DNA of 64,000 bases from positions 1 through 64,000 of the forward strand of contig CASPWD010000006.1 in the NCBI GenBank assembly GCA_949425635.1. Reading direction: 5' to 3'. The stretch comes from an uncultured Bacilli bacterium (GTDB lineage: Bacteria; Bacillota_I; Bacilli_A; RF39; UBA660). Below the pieces are notes generated by a model, which saw only the letters and a program-made list of their open reading frames with translations, ran no database searches and was not told the origin of the DNA. Positions within the stretch are counted from its first letter, which is position 1. Every line of letters starts with the position of its first letter. Below are positions 1 to 9,039 of this stretch, piece by piece. The position numbers and the translations under genes are program-made.

Positions 1-3000
1 TCAAATACAATTGACGTACCTTCTAAAATATAATTTGTTTTTATACCATTTACTACCTTAGATGTTCTAATACCATTTAAGTTATACTTATAACTAATAT
101 TCTTAGTCCCATCACTATAAGTAGCCAATTCCCTACCATTCATCCAAGTTAATTTCTTATTACCAATAGTTAATGGATTACCTATTTCATCATATGTAAT
201 CTGCTCATTATTAAACTTAGTTAATAAATCTTGCCAGTTACTGTTTGTATATTCATACTTATCTTCTTTAACTAAATTAGTTGTATTATAAGTATAAGTT
301 TTCTTACTTAAAATATTACCATAATTATCATAACTATATTCTTTAGTTAAATTATTAACTAAATCGTCTTCACGAGTAAGTTCAGATAACTCATCATAAT
401 AATATTTATGAATTAAACTATTACCTTTCCTTATCTCTGTTATATTACCCAACTTATCATATGTATAATTATATATTGTTCCATTATCATTTACTTTATC
501 AACTAATGTACTAGTTTTATAAGTCTTTGTAATATAACTATAATCAGTATTATACTTACCATTAATGTTTTGATTAGTTAATCTACCTAATAAATCATAA
601 TTATAATTAAATATACTTTTACCATTTATTAACTTAGTTAATGCATTATCATTATTATATTCATAATTATAAACATACTTATTATCTAACTCTTCTGTCT
701 TCTCTATAACATTATTATCTTTATCATACTCATAAGTAGTTTCATAATTATCACTATTTCTATAAGTACTTAACCTACTAGCAAAGTCATATTCATATAA
801 ATGAGTCATATCATTAGATTCTAACTTAGATACTCTATTTAAATTATCATAATAATTAGTATAAGTATCATTTTCTTTAAGTACACTCTCCAACCTATTT
901 AATTCATCATATTTATAATTAATAGAAGCACCATTACCATAAGTAATCTTAGTTAAATTACCATTATGTGGTTCATAAGTATTATTTACTAAAGTATTAT
1001 TATTTATTTTAACACTAGATGTATTATTAAAATTATCATAATTAAATTTATAATTATCTGTACCAAATATAATATCTGATAAATTATTATTACTATCATA
1101 TTTATAAGACACTTTATGATTATTTTCTTCTATATCCGTAATTCTCAATTTATCGTCATAAGTATAATTAGTCGTAACATCATTTGGATTAGTCATACTT
1201 TTCAATAAACCATTTGTTGTATTAGAATCATAAGTACATGTATTACCTAAAGCGTCTTTTACACTTTTAATAAATCGTCCGTCATCACTATATTCTGCAC
1301 TACTTTCGATAAATAATCTTTTCTCCGCTACTTCAAATAAGAATTGTTGACTAGTATTATCTTTAGTATAAGTAGTTAAAGATAACATATGATCTGTATT
1401 AAAAGTAATAGCTAAATCATTAGTGAGTGTTTTTATTGTATAACTTTTATTTGTATTCTTTATTAATTCAAATATATTGTTATTATCTCCATATTCTACT
1501 TTTAATGCTCCATTATTATCTTTTATATAATAATTATTTAATACTGTATATTGTATTTTTACTTTATTATCACCTAATAATATAAGTTTAAATACATCAT
1601 GAGAACATTGATTTTCTCTTATCATTAACGTTTTATCTGGTTTTATATATAGATATGAATCAGTACCTCTAGCTCTTATATAATATTTTTTATTTTCTAA
1701 TTCTTCAAATACTCCTGTATTAGTAATGACTGTTCGAATAGGATTACTATACTCATCATATTCTATCTCATTAGTAATACTACTAGGAGAAATAGCTCTT
1801 CTTAAACGATCTACTACTTTTTCATCATATTCATATTTATAACTATTTCCTAACGGAGAAGTTGCTTTTATTAATTGATTGTTATTATTGTAATCAAATT
1901 TACTTGTTTCATTAGCTGAGTCCACACTAGAGACTATATTACCTTCATCGTCATATACAAATGAAAATCCTTCTAAATCTTTAAACAAAGATATATTAGT
2001 AATATAAAAATCATCTATCTCTCTAAAAACATTAATATTAAAATCAACATTATTATAATCAGCTTTTGCAACAAATTTCTTAGAGTAGAAATGCCAATCA
2101 TCATTAAAATCCGTTATTCCATACTCTACATCTGTATCATTATCTTCATAATCGAGATATTCAAAATGTAAATTTGGTTGAACGAATGAAGCTTCTGGAT
2201 TTAACATTATAGATTCTTCTGTTGGAATATATTGTCTTCCCTCATTCTTATACCAGAAAGATAACTCGTAAACATCACCCTTCTTACCCTTAATATTATA
2301 ATAACTACTAAGTGTTGTCTGAATAGAAGGACTATTAATAAATCTTAAAGCTTTTATGCCATTATCTATATTAACAACTTCGACACTTGGATCAGTTTCT
2401 TCTATTTCATAATTCCATTCATAACCAGTTCTTTTGCTAGATTCGATATTATAAAAATTTGTTCCATCTTTAAAAGAACTATTATTTACTAAATTATAGT
2501 AATTAGCTATCTTACCATTTTCTAATTGAACATCATCTATATAGAGTTCACCTAACTCATTTGGTGTAATAGTTATTTTTAAATCGTTAGTAGCAGTTTC
2601 AGGATAGAAAATAGTTACTTGCTGTCTTACATATTCATTATTTATTTTTGTTATAGGTATTTCAGTTTTAGAACTTTCATTATTTCCATAACTTAAAGAT
2701 AATGTATATGGAATATTATTTTTTATATAAGCACTAAATGTATAATACTTTCCTTTTTCAACTTTCTTTTCTAAATAAATACTAGATGCTCCCTCACTTA
2801 TTTTACTAACATATAAAGAGTTATTACCATAGTGTCCATCTGCTGTTACAAGTAAATCTATCTTATCATTTGTTTTACTAAATACCGTATTCTCTGTATT
2901 TTCAAAGGAAGAATCGTTAATTAAGTTATCTACTGTCTTTAATACAAAGTTATCTTGTTTAATTTTATTTACACTAGAAGTCCCTACTTCACCATAAATA

Positions 3001-4682
3001 TAAGTTTTACCATAAGCATCATTTAGATTACTATCTTTATCTAAACTAGTTATACCATCTGTATTACCTTGATTATTAAATGTATAAGTATTAATCAATC
3101 CTTTACAATCTTTAACCATTGTTGACTTCAAGTTATAAGTAAACTCTAAAAAGTCACCTTCTTCATTATCTCTACCATAATTAATCACTTTAGATATTCT
3201 ATATGTATAATCGTTAAGATATTCATACTCTGTATATAATCCATTAGAATTTAATATTTTATCTATTAATTTGTCTGTATTATAAGATATAGTAGTCACG
3301 TTACCTAAGTTCTCTATAGATGTTATTTGATTATTAACTAAAGTAGCTATAACAGTTTTATATGGACTTATAAATTTAATTGTATTAGTTCCATAAGTAA
3401 TATTAATTTCATTATTAGAAGCATCTATTATTTTAGTTATTCTGTTACTACTATCATATTTTATAGTTATTGTATTACCACTAGTATCTTTTATTTCTTC
3501 TAAGTAATAAATATCATTATGTTTTACATATTTACTAGTATTTTTATCCTTATCAGTCATTATGTAATTATTATCTATTTTTTCTATTGTAAGAAATAAA
3601 CCATCTTCGTCTTTATAAATGTCACCTTGCTTATAAAAGTAATGTATAGCACTTGTTTCATCTAAGTATTTTAGTAATTCGTTATTTACTTCTTCAATCA
3701 TTTGAATATAATTTGGTTTAAAACTTAATCCACATCCATAATCTTTAGGTTCTGTTGTATTAGCAATATCTGAAGTATTATATGTTAAATAAAGATTTGC
3801 TGGCAATGGTCCTCCTACTGTATTCGCTACATTAAATGTAGATACTAAGTTACCATTATAGTTATTTATATAACTAGAGCCCAAATCATGACCATTAGAC
3901 GTATAAGTTAAATAATTATCTAGTCCACTAAAACTCTTAAAATTTATTCTTACTCTTGGATGAACTACATTATTTTCAAAGTTTTTAGAAAAGAACTCTC
4001 CACTAACTACCTTACTATTATATACTTCATCATAAGCCTTTATCATTAAACCATAGTTAGGTTCATTATTGTACCAATCTTTTACCATGTTAGTAATATC
4101 TACAGGGATGATAGTAGGATTTTCTACTATCATTTCATTACCATCAATTTTAACAGGAGATCGATTAGCAAAGAAAGTTTCTTCTATCTTTTTATTATAT
4201 TTATTATTCATATCATTCCACTTTGCACTAGTCTCTGTCCAATATTGTGTTATTTTATGTACAGTAAGTTGTTCATTAGAAGCAAATTCATCATAATCCT
4301 TTTTTATATACCCTGTTAAGAATAAATTAGCTTTAACCATAGCATAACTAGAGGGAATGGTAGGAAGAGTAAATTGTAATAATGTCCTATTTGGAATATC
4401 TTTATTATTTACTCTTTCTATTCCTGCTTTTATTATATTTTCTTTATAAGTAGATACATTTTCATCTCCAGGATAAATATATGTATCTATAACGCTATTA
4501 CTCGTCTCATCTTCTAATACTGCTCTATTTCTATCTTCAGCAGTTTTTATTTCTTCATATTTATTATCTTTTAAATAATGTATAGGATAATCATAAATAT
4601 CTATATCAATTGATTTATCTTTATTTAAAAAACGTTTAGTATTAGCTGTTCTAAATTCTATTAATTCTTTTCTATCTTCCAT
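1..4682 (-). CDS. Rhs/YD-repeat protein with DNRLRE-like N-terminus (C-terminus off window)
   Basis: Giant Rhs-type protein cut by the left edge; 1560 codons are visible without a stop. Residues about 50-240 resemble a DNRLRE (CBM96-type) domain (VIDTYIY near 64-70, later DITNMVKDWY). About 560-900 holds two beta-rich, carbohydrate-binding-like segments, each opening with an NSSF-type motif. About 1000-1115 looks trefoil-like. YD repeats then dominate (YNYDLLGRL, YKYDELNRL, YYYDELSEL). The last visible residues, with NGIRTSKVVNG, are the usual entry to the Rhs core, so a variable C-terminal tip is expected just outside. No Sec signal peptide is seen. The ATG follows AGAGGTG, and the stop of the upstream collar gene lies inside that ribosome site, so the two are co-translated. 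Family call is firm; function (toxin, adhesin) is inference. Confidence 0.88.
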   Translation of the reverse strand, partial: MEDRKELIEFRTANTKRFLNKDKSIDIDIYDYPIHYLKDNKYEEIKTAEDRNRAVLEDETSNSVIDTYIYPGDENVSTYKENIIKAGIERVNNKDIPNRTLLQFTLPTIPSSYAMVKANLFLTGYIKKDYDEFASNEQLTVHKITQYWTETSAKWNDMNNKYNKKIEETFFANRSPVKIDGNEMIVENPTIIPVDITNMVKDWYNNEPNYGLMIKAYDEVYNSKVVSGEFFSKNFENNVVHPRVRINFKSFSGLDNYLTYTSNGHDLGSSYINNYNGNLVSTFNVANTVGGPLPANLYLTYNTSDIANTTEPKDYGCGLSFKPNYIQMIEEVNNELLKYLDETSAIHYFYKQGDIYKDEDGLFLTIEKIDNNYIMTDKDKNTSKYVKHNDIYYLEEIKDTSGNTITIKYDSSNRITKIIDASNNEINITYGTNTIKFISPYKTVIATLVNNQITSIENLGNVTTISYNTDKLIDKILNSNGLYTEYEYLNDYTYRISKVINYGRDNEEGDFLEFTYNLKSTMVKDCKGLINTYTFNNQGNTDGITSLDKDSNLNDAYGKTYIYGEVGTSSVNKIKQDNFVLKTVDNLINDSSFENTENTVFSKTNDKIDLLVTADGHYGNNSLYVSKISEGASSIYLEKKVEKGKYYTFSAYIKNNIPYTLSLSYGNNESSKTEIPITKINNEYVRQQVTIFYPETATNDLKITITPNELGELYIDDVQLENGKIANYYNLVNNSSFKDGTNFYNIESSKRTGYEWNYEIEETDPSVEVVNIDNGIKALRFINSPSIQTTLSSYYNIKGKKGDVYELSFWYKNEGRQYIPTEESIMLNPEASFVQPNLHFEYLDYEDNDTDVEYGITDFNDDWHFYSKKFVAKADYNNVDFNINVFREIDDFYITNISLFKDLEGFSFVYDDEGNIVSSVDSANETSKFDYNNNNQLIKATSPLGNSYKYEYDEKVVDRLRRAISPSSITNEIEYDEYSNPIRTVITNTGVFEELENKKYYIRARGTDSYLYIKPDKTLMIRENQCSHDVFKLILLGDNKVKIQYTVLNNYYIKDNNGALKVEYGDNNNIFELIKNTNKSYTIKTLTNDLAITFNTDHMLSLTTYTKDNTSQQFLFEVAEKRLFIESSAEYSDDGRFIKSVKDALGNTCTYDSNTTNGLLKSMTNPNDVTTNYTYDDKLRITDIEENNHKVSYKYDSNNNLSDIIFGTDNYKFNYDNFNNTSSVKINNNTLVNNTYEPHNGNLTKITYGNGASINYKYDELNRLESVLKENDTYTNYYDNLNRVSKLESNDMTHLYEYDFASRLSTYRNSDNYETTYEYDKDNNVIEKTEELDNKYVYNYEYNNDNALTKLINGKSIFNYNYDLLGRLTNQNINGKYNTDYSYITKTYKTSTLVDKVNDNGTIYNYTYDKLGNITEIRKGNSLIHKYYYDELSELTREDDLVNNLTKEYSYDNYGNILSKKTYTYNTTNLVKEDKYEYTNSNWQDLLTKFNNEQITYDEIGNPLTIGNKKLTWMNGRELATYSDGTKNISYKYNLNGIRTSKVVNGIKTNYILEGTSIVF

Positions 4683-4694
4683 AAAATAACACCT

Positions 4695-5297
4695 CTAACT
4701 AACTCTTTTCCAGATATTGACTGAAAGGAATGGTGGCATGTTATTATGTGCTTTTCCTCCACCTGAAGGTGCAGTTGATCCCCATACATAATCATCAAAA
4801 GAGTCTCCAGATATTACATAGTTTGTTCCTGAAGAACTATATGCACATCTTCCTCTACCCAAGTTTTTAGCTGGTACCCAGTTAGCCCCATAGTTTGAAG
4901 GATTATGAGCATGTGTTGGCATTTCTGCTATTGTTAAAGTATGATTTACTTCTCCACCTGTTTTACCTAATGCATAAGGAGCACTAGTATTGTTAGAAGC
5001 TAGAAGAAATTTTCCAACTATTTGTTCCCAACTCCCTACAAATAAGGTTCCAGGATTAACTTCGTTTGTACTAATATAGATAGCTCCTACTGGATATATT
5101 TTATTGAAAATTGCTTCAAAACTTAATAAGTTGTTTTCTGATGTATTAAAGTTAATACTATTTACTGTTAAATTTCCCTCACTATCTAAACTAAATTTAT
5201 TACTTTGTGATGTAATGCAATTAGCATTAATATTATTAGCTTCTATATCTAAGCCATTTTCTGTTTCTGTAAAATATTTATTATAATTATTATTCAT
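4695..5297 (-). CDS. Phage tail collar / baseplate Gp10-like C-terminal domain protein
   Basis: A 200-residue protein whose last 135 residues carry the hallmarks of phage tail-collar or baseplate (Gp10-like) domains: YPVGAIYISTNEVNP, GSWEQIVGKFLLA, GGEVNHTLTIAEMPTHAH, then a Gly-rich loop and NNMPPFLSVNIWKR at the end. Such domains trimerise and tip phage fibres or tail-like particles. The N-terminal 60 residues are a short beta-type stem with no signal peptide. It is the first gene of the operon with the Rhs protein, 13 nt upstream of it. The start is preceded only by a weak GGA site that can be sealed in a leader hairpin. No other phage structural gene is in the window, so it is either a domesticated tail gene or an accessory of the Rhs protein. 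Confidence 0.85.
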   Translation of the reverse strand: MNNNYNKYFTETENGLDIEANNINANCITSQSNKFSLDSEGNLTVNSINFNTSENNLLSFEAIFNKIYPVGAIYISTNEVNPGTLFVGSWEQIVGKFLLASNNTSAPYALGKTGGEVNHTLTIAEMPTHAHNPSNYGANWVPAKNLGRGRCAYSSSGTNYVISGDSFDDYVWGSTAPSGGGKAHNNMPPFLSVNIWKRVS

Positions 5298-5305
5298 TTT
5301 TTATC

Positions 5306-5420
5306 ATTCCATTTCTATTTTTTATTTGTTATAATGGAATCAAAGATGAGCCGCTAACTCTCTTTGATTCATTTGAGTTTTTTACTCAAGTGTTTGTCTT
5401 AGTATCTTAATATAGATACT
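5306..5420 (-). promoter_or_regulatory. Structured 5' leader of the collar/Rhs operon
   Basis: Read on the minus strand, four hairpins stand in series before the collar start: 5420-5414 with 5407-5401 (7 bp), 5389-5384 with 5378-5373 (6 bp), 5369-5361 with 5346-5338 (9 bp plus an inner 3 bp), and 5340-5333 with 5313-5306 (8 bp). The last stem contains the only Shine-Dalgarno-like GGA. It shares bases 5338-5340 with the stem before it, so the two are mutually exclusive. That is the geometry of a translational switch; its ligand or protein partner is unknown and no known riboswitch class is recognised. Confidence 0.45.
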
Positions 5421-5454
5421 TTTTTTATTGTTTCATATTTAAATCACCACTTTC

Positions 5455-5481
5455 TTTAAGAGACTCTGTTCATCTCTTAAA
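5455..5481. repeat. 9-bp inverted repeat in the collar/Rhs control region
   Basis: TTTAAGAGA and TCTCTTAAA face each other across a 9-nt loop, a perfect 9-bp dyad. It lies between the TCGC-N7-GCGA array and the leader hairpins, about where a promoter would be expected for the minus-strand operon, so it may be an operator. No T-run follows it on either strand, so it is not a terminator. Confidence 0.4.
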
Positions 5482-5512
5482 TTCACTTTAAATCAAAACA
5501 ATCAAAAAAGCT

Positions 5513-5649
5513 ATCGCTAATTTGGCGATTTAAAAATCGCATTTCGAGCGACTCAACTTTGGCTTAAATACGGGCAAAAATTTAAAAAGTCGCTTTTTCG
5601 GCGACTTGAAAATCGCTCAAAGTGCGACTCGAATCGCTTAAAATGCGAC
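5513..5649. repeat. Array of five TCGC-N7-GCGA dyads
   Basis: Five 17-bp dyads of the form [A/G]TCGC-N7-GCGA[T/C] lie at 5513-5529, 5536-5552, 5589-5605, 5612-5628 and 5633-5649. The half-sites are invariant in all five and the 7-nt spacer length never changes, while the spacer sequence does (TAATTTG, ATTTCGA, TTTTTCG, TCAAAGT, TTAAAAT). Start-to-start spacing is 23, 53, 23 and 21 bp, so neighbours within each cluster sit about two helical turns apart. The array ends 60 bp before the SpoIVB terminator and lies 216-352 bp upstream of the collar gene. The pattern suggests cooperative binding of a dimeric protein, or a set of short RNA hairpins. Confidence 0.7.
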
Positions 5650-5708
5650 TTTATTTTTTTATTATCCATTAAATAATACCTCATATTGCTATAACAAAGT
5701 CAAAAAAA

Positions 5709-5731
5709 GAGCATTGATTTTATCAATACTC
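5709..5731 (-). terminator. Intrinsic terminator after spoIVB
   Basis: On the minus strand a 10-bp stem (GAGTATTGAT/ATCAATGCTC, one G-U pair) is followed by seven Ts. It lies 17 nt past the spoIVB stop and isolates the collar/Rhs control region from upstream transcription. Confidence 0.85.
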
Positions 5732-5747
5732 TAAACATTATATAATC

Positions 5748-6728
5748 TTACTCAATAATTTTGTCGCCTTCTTCAAGCATAGTCACAATACTTATTGCAT
5801 AACCTTTATTAACGTCATCAACTAGAACTCTAGTAACAGCACCTATTATTAAATCATCTTGAATTATAGGAGAACCACTCATACCTTGGACAATTCCCCC
5901 ACTCATTTCTAATAGGTCTTTATCTACTACTTCAAAATAAATATTTTTTTCAGGAGTATCCGTATTTATTTCCAATATTTCTATTTCGTAATCTTTTATT
6001 TCATTATTAGTATCTGTAGTATGAATATAAGCTTTCCCTAAAGATACTTCATCAATCTTTCCAACTTTCATTAAATCCTTATTATTGTTTCGTGTTTCTT
6101 CTATTTTTCCAAACACACCATAGTTAGAATTTTTTTCTATTGTGCCAAATGTTGAATCTTTATCAATATTTGCATTCTTACTACCAGGAGTTCCATCAAC
6201 ACTCTTTGTAAAACTTGTTACATCAGCATCATAACTTTGACCTGTTCTTATTTCAATTTTTTGATTAGTATTCGATACATTTAAAGCATGCCCCAAAACT
6301 CCATAAACATTAGTATTAGGATCGATATAAGATAACGTCCCTATTCCTAAAATATTAGCTTTTACATACAATCCAGTTCGATATGTCCCATTATGTAAAC
6401 TCAAACTCATCTTGCTATCAAACTCATCATTATTTCTTAATACAGTTATATTAACAGTATCATTTTCCATATGTTTATCTATTAAATCAACTAATGACGT
6501 AGTATCTAAAACTGTTTCGCCATTTACCTTTAATATCTTATCTCCTACTTGTAAATCTTGATTTATTAATTCTCCATTTATTTTATAGAACCCAACTACC
6601 ATAACACCTTTACTATTTACCTCAATTCCAAGAGTTTCACCACCAGGTATTATGTATTCGCTATACGCTAAAACATAAACAGGAAATAATAAAATAATTA
6701 TATAAACTAAAAAATTTAATCTTCTCAT
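5748..6728 (-). CDS. spoIVB: SpoIVB-type serine peptidase (PDZ + S55)
   Basis: Signal-anchored serine peptidase. In spore formers SpoIVB crosses the intermembrane space and triggers cleavage of pro-sigma-K by SpoIVFB. Seen here: an N-terminal hydrophobic anchor (about 5-22), a PDZ domain (about 28-100) and the S55 peptidase domain with VYGVLGHAL (His147) and GMSGSPI (Ser284), both needed for catalysis. Length (326) is somewhat shorter than the Bacillus protein, about 425 residues. No other sporulation-specific gene is in the window, so the role in sporulation is inferred from the family. It is a single gene with its own terminator; the membrane-protein gene upstream has a separate terminator. 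Confidence 0.85.
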   Translation of the reverse strand: MRRLNFLVYIIILLFPVYVLAYSEYIIPGGETLGIEVNSKGVMVVGFYKINGELINQDLQVGDKILKVNGETVLDTTSLVDLIDKHMENDTVNITVLRNNDEFDSKMSLSLHNGTYRTGLYVKANILGIGTLSYIDPNTNVYGVLGHALNVSNTNQKIEIRTGQSYDADVTSFTKSVDGTPGSKNANIDKDSTFGTIEKNSNYGVFGKIEETRNNNKDLMKVGKIDEVSLGKAYIHTTDTNNEIKDYEIEILEINTDTPEKNIYFEVVDKDLLEMSGGIVQGMSGSPIIQDDLIIGAVTRVLVDDVNKGYAISIVTMLEEGDKIIE

Positions 6729-6772
6729 AATATCACCATCAGTATTATAATGGTCTTTTTCGAAAAAAATAA

Positions 6773-6798
6773 AAAAGCAATTATTGGCAATTGCTTTT
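6773..6798 (-). terminator. Intrinsic terminator before spoIVB
   Basis: Minus-strand hairpin AAAAGCAATT/AATTGCTTTT followed by a T-rich run. It overlaps the stop codon of the 6797-7483 gene. Confidence 0.85.
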
Positions 6799-7483
6799 AT
6801 TGTTGATTTCCATTATTTGGATTAACATTTTGTGAACCCATCTGTCCATTTGTAACAGGTTGTACTGGTTGAACTGGACTAGTAGGTTGAACAGGTTTTA
6901 CAGGTTGAGTAGGATTCATAGGTTGTTGTGGCATTGCTTGTTGCATAGGTTGTTGAGCACCTGAAGCCATAGGTTGAGCAGGATTCATGTTCATATTAAC
7001 TGCAACGTTACCACTAACATAATTCAATGCTTTGTTTACGTATTCATCAATTTTAGCTGACATAGAATTTTTCTTAGATGGTTGTCCAGTTAATACGGAA
7101 ATAACAAATCCTAGTTTTATAAGACTAAACATTATTGAAACAATACCATCTACAATACTCTTACCAGCATTGATTAATCCCACAAGTTTTTCAGCATCTA
7201 ATTTATCTGCATAATCTAAGTAAGAATTAATAGCACTTACAACAGACGTAACTCCACCAGTTGCTACTCCAATACCACTCATTAAAATATTCCATCCAGT
7301 AGTTACTATTGTATAACCTACAAAAAATGTAATAACTTTAACAGCAACATCTTTCACCTTTTCTTCAACTTCACAGAATATAAACATAAATAATGTTACT
7401 AGCAACAATGTCTGCCATCCTGCAAACAAAGAAGCAACCAACATAATTGAAGCCAATCCTGTATTCATTTTTATTTTGTTCAT
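6797..7483 (-). CDS. Membrane protein with Pro/Gln-rich tail, unknown function
   Basis: Not recognised. Residues about 10-35 and 45-70 are hydrophobic, and a further hydrophobic segment lies near 115-135, giving roughly three to four membrane spans in the first 140 residues. From about 165 to the end the chain is low-complexity, rich in Met, Pro and Gln, with repeated QPM/QPV units (PTQPVKPVQPT, PVQPVQPV), likely disordered. Start ATG lies downstream of a GAGAGGGAG ribosome site. It stands alone between the WG-repeat gene and spoIVB and has its own terminator. The repetitive tail could be a wall-spanning or protein-binding segment; this is inference. Confidence 0.8.
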   Translation of the reverse strand: MNKIKMNTGLASIMLVASLFAGWQTLLLVTLFMFIFCEVEEKVKDVAVKVITFFVGYTIVTTGWNILMSGIGVATGGVTSVVSAINSYLDYADKLDAEKLVGLINAGKSIVDGIVSIMFSLIKLGFVISVLTGQPSKKNSMSAKIDEYVNKALNYVSGNVAVNMNMNPAQPMASGAQQPMQQAMPQQPMNPTQPVKPVQPTSPVQPVQPVTNGQMGSQNVNPNNGNQQ

Positions 7484-7526
7484 TTCTTTACTCCCTCTCT
7501 ATTATCCAATTATAACATATTATCAT

Positions 7527-8984
7527 TTATGAAACTATTATTTTATATATACTATTATCGATAATTACAAATTCTTTTTCAATATCAATATAACTTCCAG
7601 ATACTTCTAATATGTTATTCATTTCTGAATCATATAATTTCAGTTTTAACGAACTTCCATAATCATCTATATAGCCCGAATAAATAGCATTCTTAAATAT
7701 AAAATCACCATACTCATTATCTACTAATTCGCCATTCAAGTTATAAAACGCCAATTTTTTTTCACTATCATTATCTAAATATGCAATCTTAACTATATTA
7801 TCTGTAACATATACAATACTTTCTACTTTATTTAAATCATCAACATTTATCGTTGAAACACTTTCGAATTTCTTATTATATATTGTTATAACTTTATTTT
7901 TATCCATTGTATATATAATATCGCCAATTCCATAAGCAACTTCTTTTATATTTTCTGTAATCTTATTATCTAATAAAACATACAGATTATGCTTATTATA
8001 TTCAGTACCATTAAAATTTTCATTAACGTTATTTACAACACCTAAATAATTACCTATTACTTCTAACTTAATACTATTATTTTTATTTCTAAAATCATAC
8101 CTAATCAAATCATCATATTCCATACTATAACCTGTCAGATTATCATAATCACTATTAAATAAAGCCATCTTGTTTTGATTATTTACTACTAAAAAATAAT
8201 TTTCATAACCATCTATAACTTTATAATTAAACTTCATCAAAGTATTACCATCTTTATCAACAATTCCATATTTTCCCTTCGTATTTTGAGCAATAAAAGA
8301 ATTATTATATGTATTAATCATATTTTGATACTTAAAATCAATAATTACATCTCCAGCTCTATTAACAACTCCATATAACTTATCACTATTTTGTACAACA
8401 AAATAATTTTCATTATATGTTATTATTGCTTCATCTGTCTCTTTATCTCCTATAAACTCCTGATTATCTAAGACAATAAAACCTGTATTATCTAAAGGAA
8501 TTAAATTAGAAGAATTTTCATTCTTTTCAATAAATCCAATTATATACTCCTGCCCTTTATTAGAATAGATTAAAGGCTTAGCATTTTTTATATTATCTAT
8601 TTTATAATAAGTACTTATATTATTTCCGTCAAAGATATAAGTATTTAAAGCATTATTTAAATTATTATATATTAAATAGTTTCCATCTTTTAACATATAT
8701 ATACCTTCATAATATATATCTTCTAATCCATTGTATATTTCCTTACCATTACTATCTATAATAATACTTATTTTATTGTTATCATAAGTTCCTATAAAAT
8801 ATTTATCACTTAAAATACTAAGTTTATAATCCGAAGAATATATTTGTTGTAACTTAACACTAGAAACATTCTCTGTTTCTTTTTTATTTCCTAAAAGCGA
8901 AATAATTATAAATGATATTACCACTATCAAAAGCATTAAAATTATTCCAATTACTATATATTGATTTCTTTTTTCGTTTTCCAT
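7527..8984 (-). CDS. WG-repeat membrane protein
   Basis: One N-terminal membrane span (about 10-30 from the chosen start) and a long extracytoplasmic part with WG-type beta repeats (YGVVNRAGDVIIDFKY, YGIVDKDGNTLMKFNY). These repeats probably form a propeller-like fold for protein or wall contacts; no enzyme motif is seen. The longest frame would start at 9020, but a TATAAT box lies inside that extension, and AGAAGTGA sits ahead of the ATG at 8984 (MENEKRNQ), so 8984 is preferred. It is a paralogue of the next gene upstream (9040-10734), with the same plan of short cytoplasmic head, one span and WG repeats. Function unknown. Confidence 0.85.
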   Translation of the reverse strand: MENEKRNQYIVIGIILMLLIVVISFIIISLLGNKKETENVSSVKLQQIYSSDYKLSILSDKYFIGTYDNNKISIIIDSNGKEIYNGLEDIYYEGIYMLKDGNYLIYNNLNNALNTYIFDGNNISTYYKIDNIKNAKPLIYSNKGQEYIIGFIEKNENSSNLIPLDNTGFIVLDNQEFIGDKETDEAIITYNENYFVVQNSDKLYGVVNRAGDVIIDFKYQNMINTYNNSFIAQNTKGKYGIVDKDGNTLMKFNYKVIDGYENYFLVVNNQNKMALFNSDYDNLTGYSMEYDDLIRYDFRNKNNSIKLEVIGNYLGVVNNVNENFNGTEYNKHNLYVLLDNKITENIKEVAYGIGDIIYTMDKNKVITIYNKKFESVSTINVDDLNKVESIVYVTDNIVKIAYLDNDSEKKLAFYNLNGELVDNEYGDFIFKNAIYSGYIDDYGSSLKLKLYDSEMNNILEVSGSYIDIEKEFVIIDNSIYKIIVS

Positions 8985-9039
8985 TACTATCACTTCTAAT
9001 AAGATTATATCAGATATCATTCAAATTAAAAAGGTGATT

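Noticed and set aside
5401-5427. Plus-strand terminator (AGTATCT/AGATACT plus seven Ts)
   Set aside because: No plus-strand gene lies upstream to be terminated; it is counted as part of the leader hairpin series of the minus-strand operon.
5513-5649. Reading the dyad array as a CRISPR array
   Set aside because: Repeat units are only 17 bp, dyad-shaped and separated by 4-36 bp; no constant repeat of 25 bp or more, no spacers of regular length and no cas genes.
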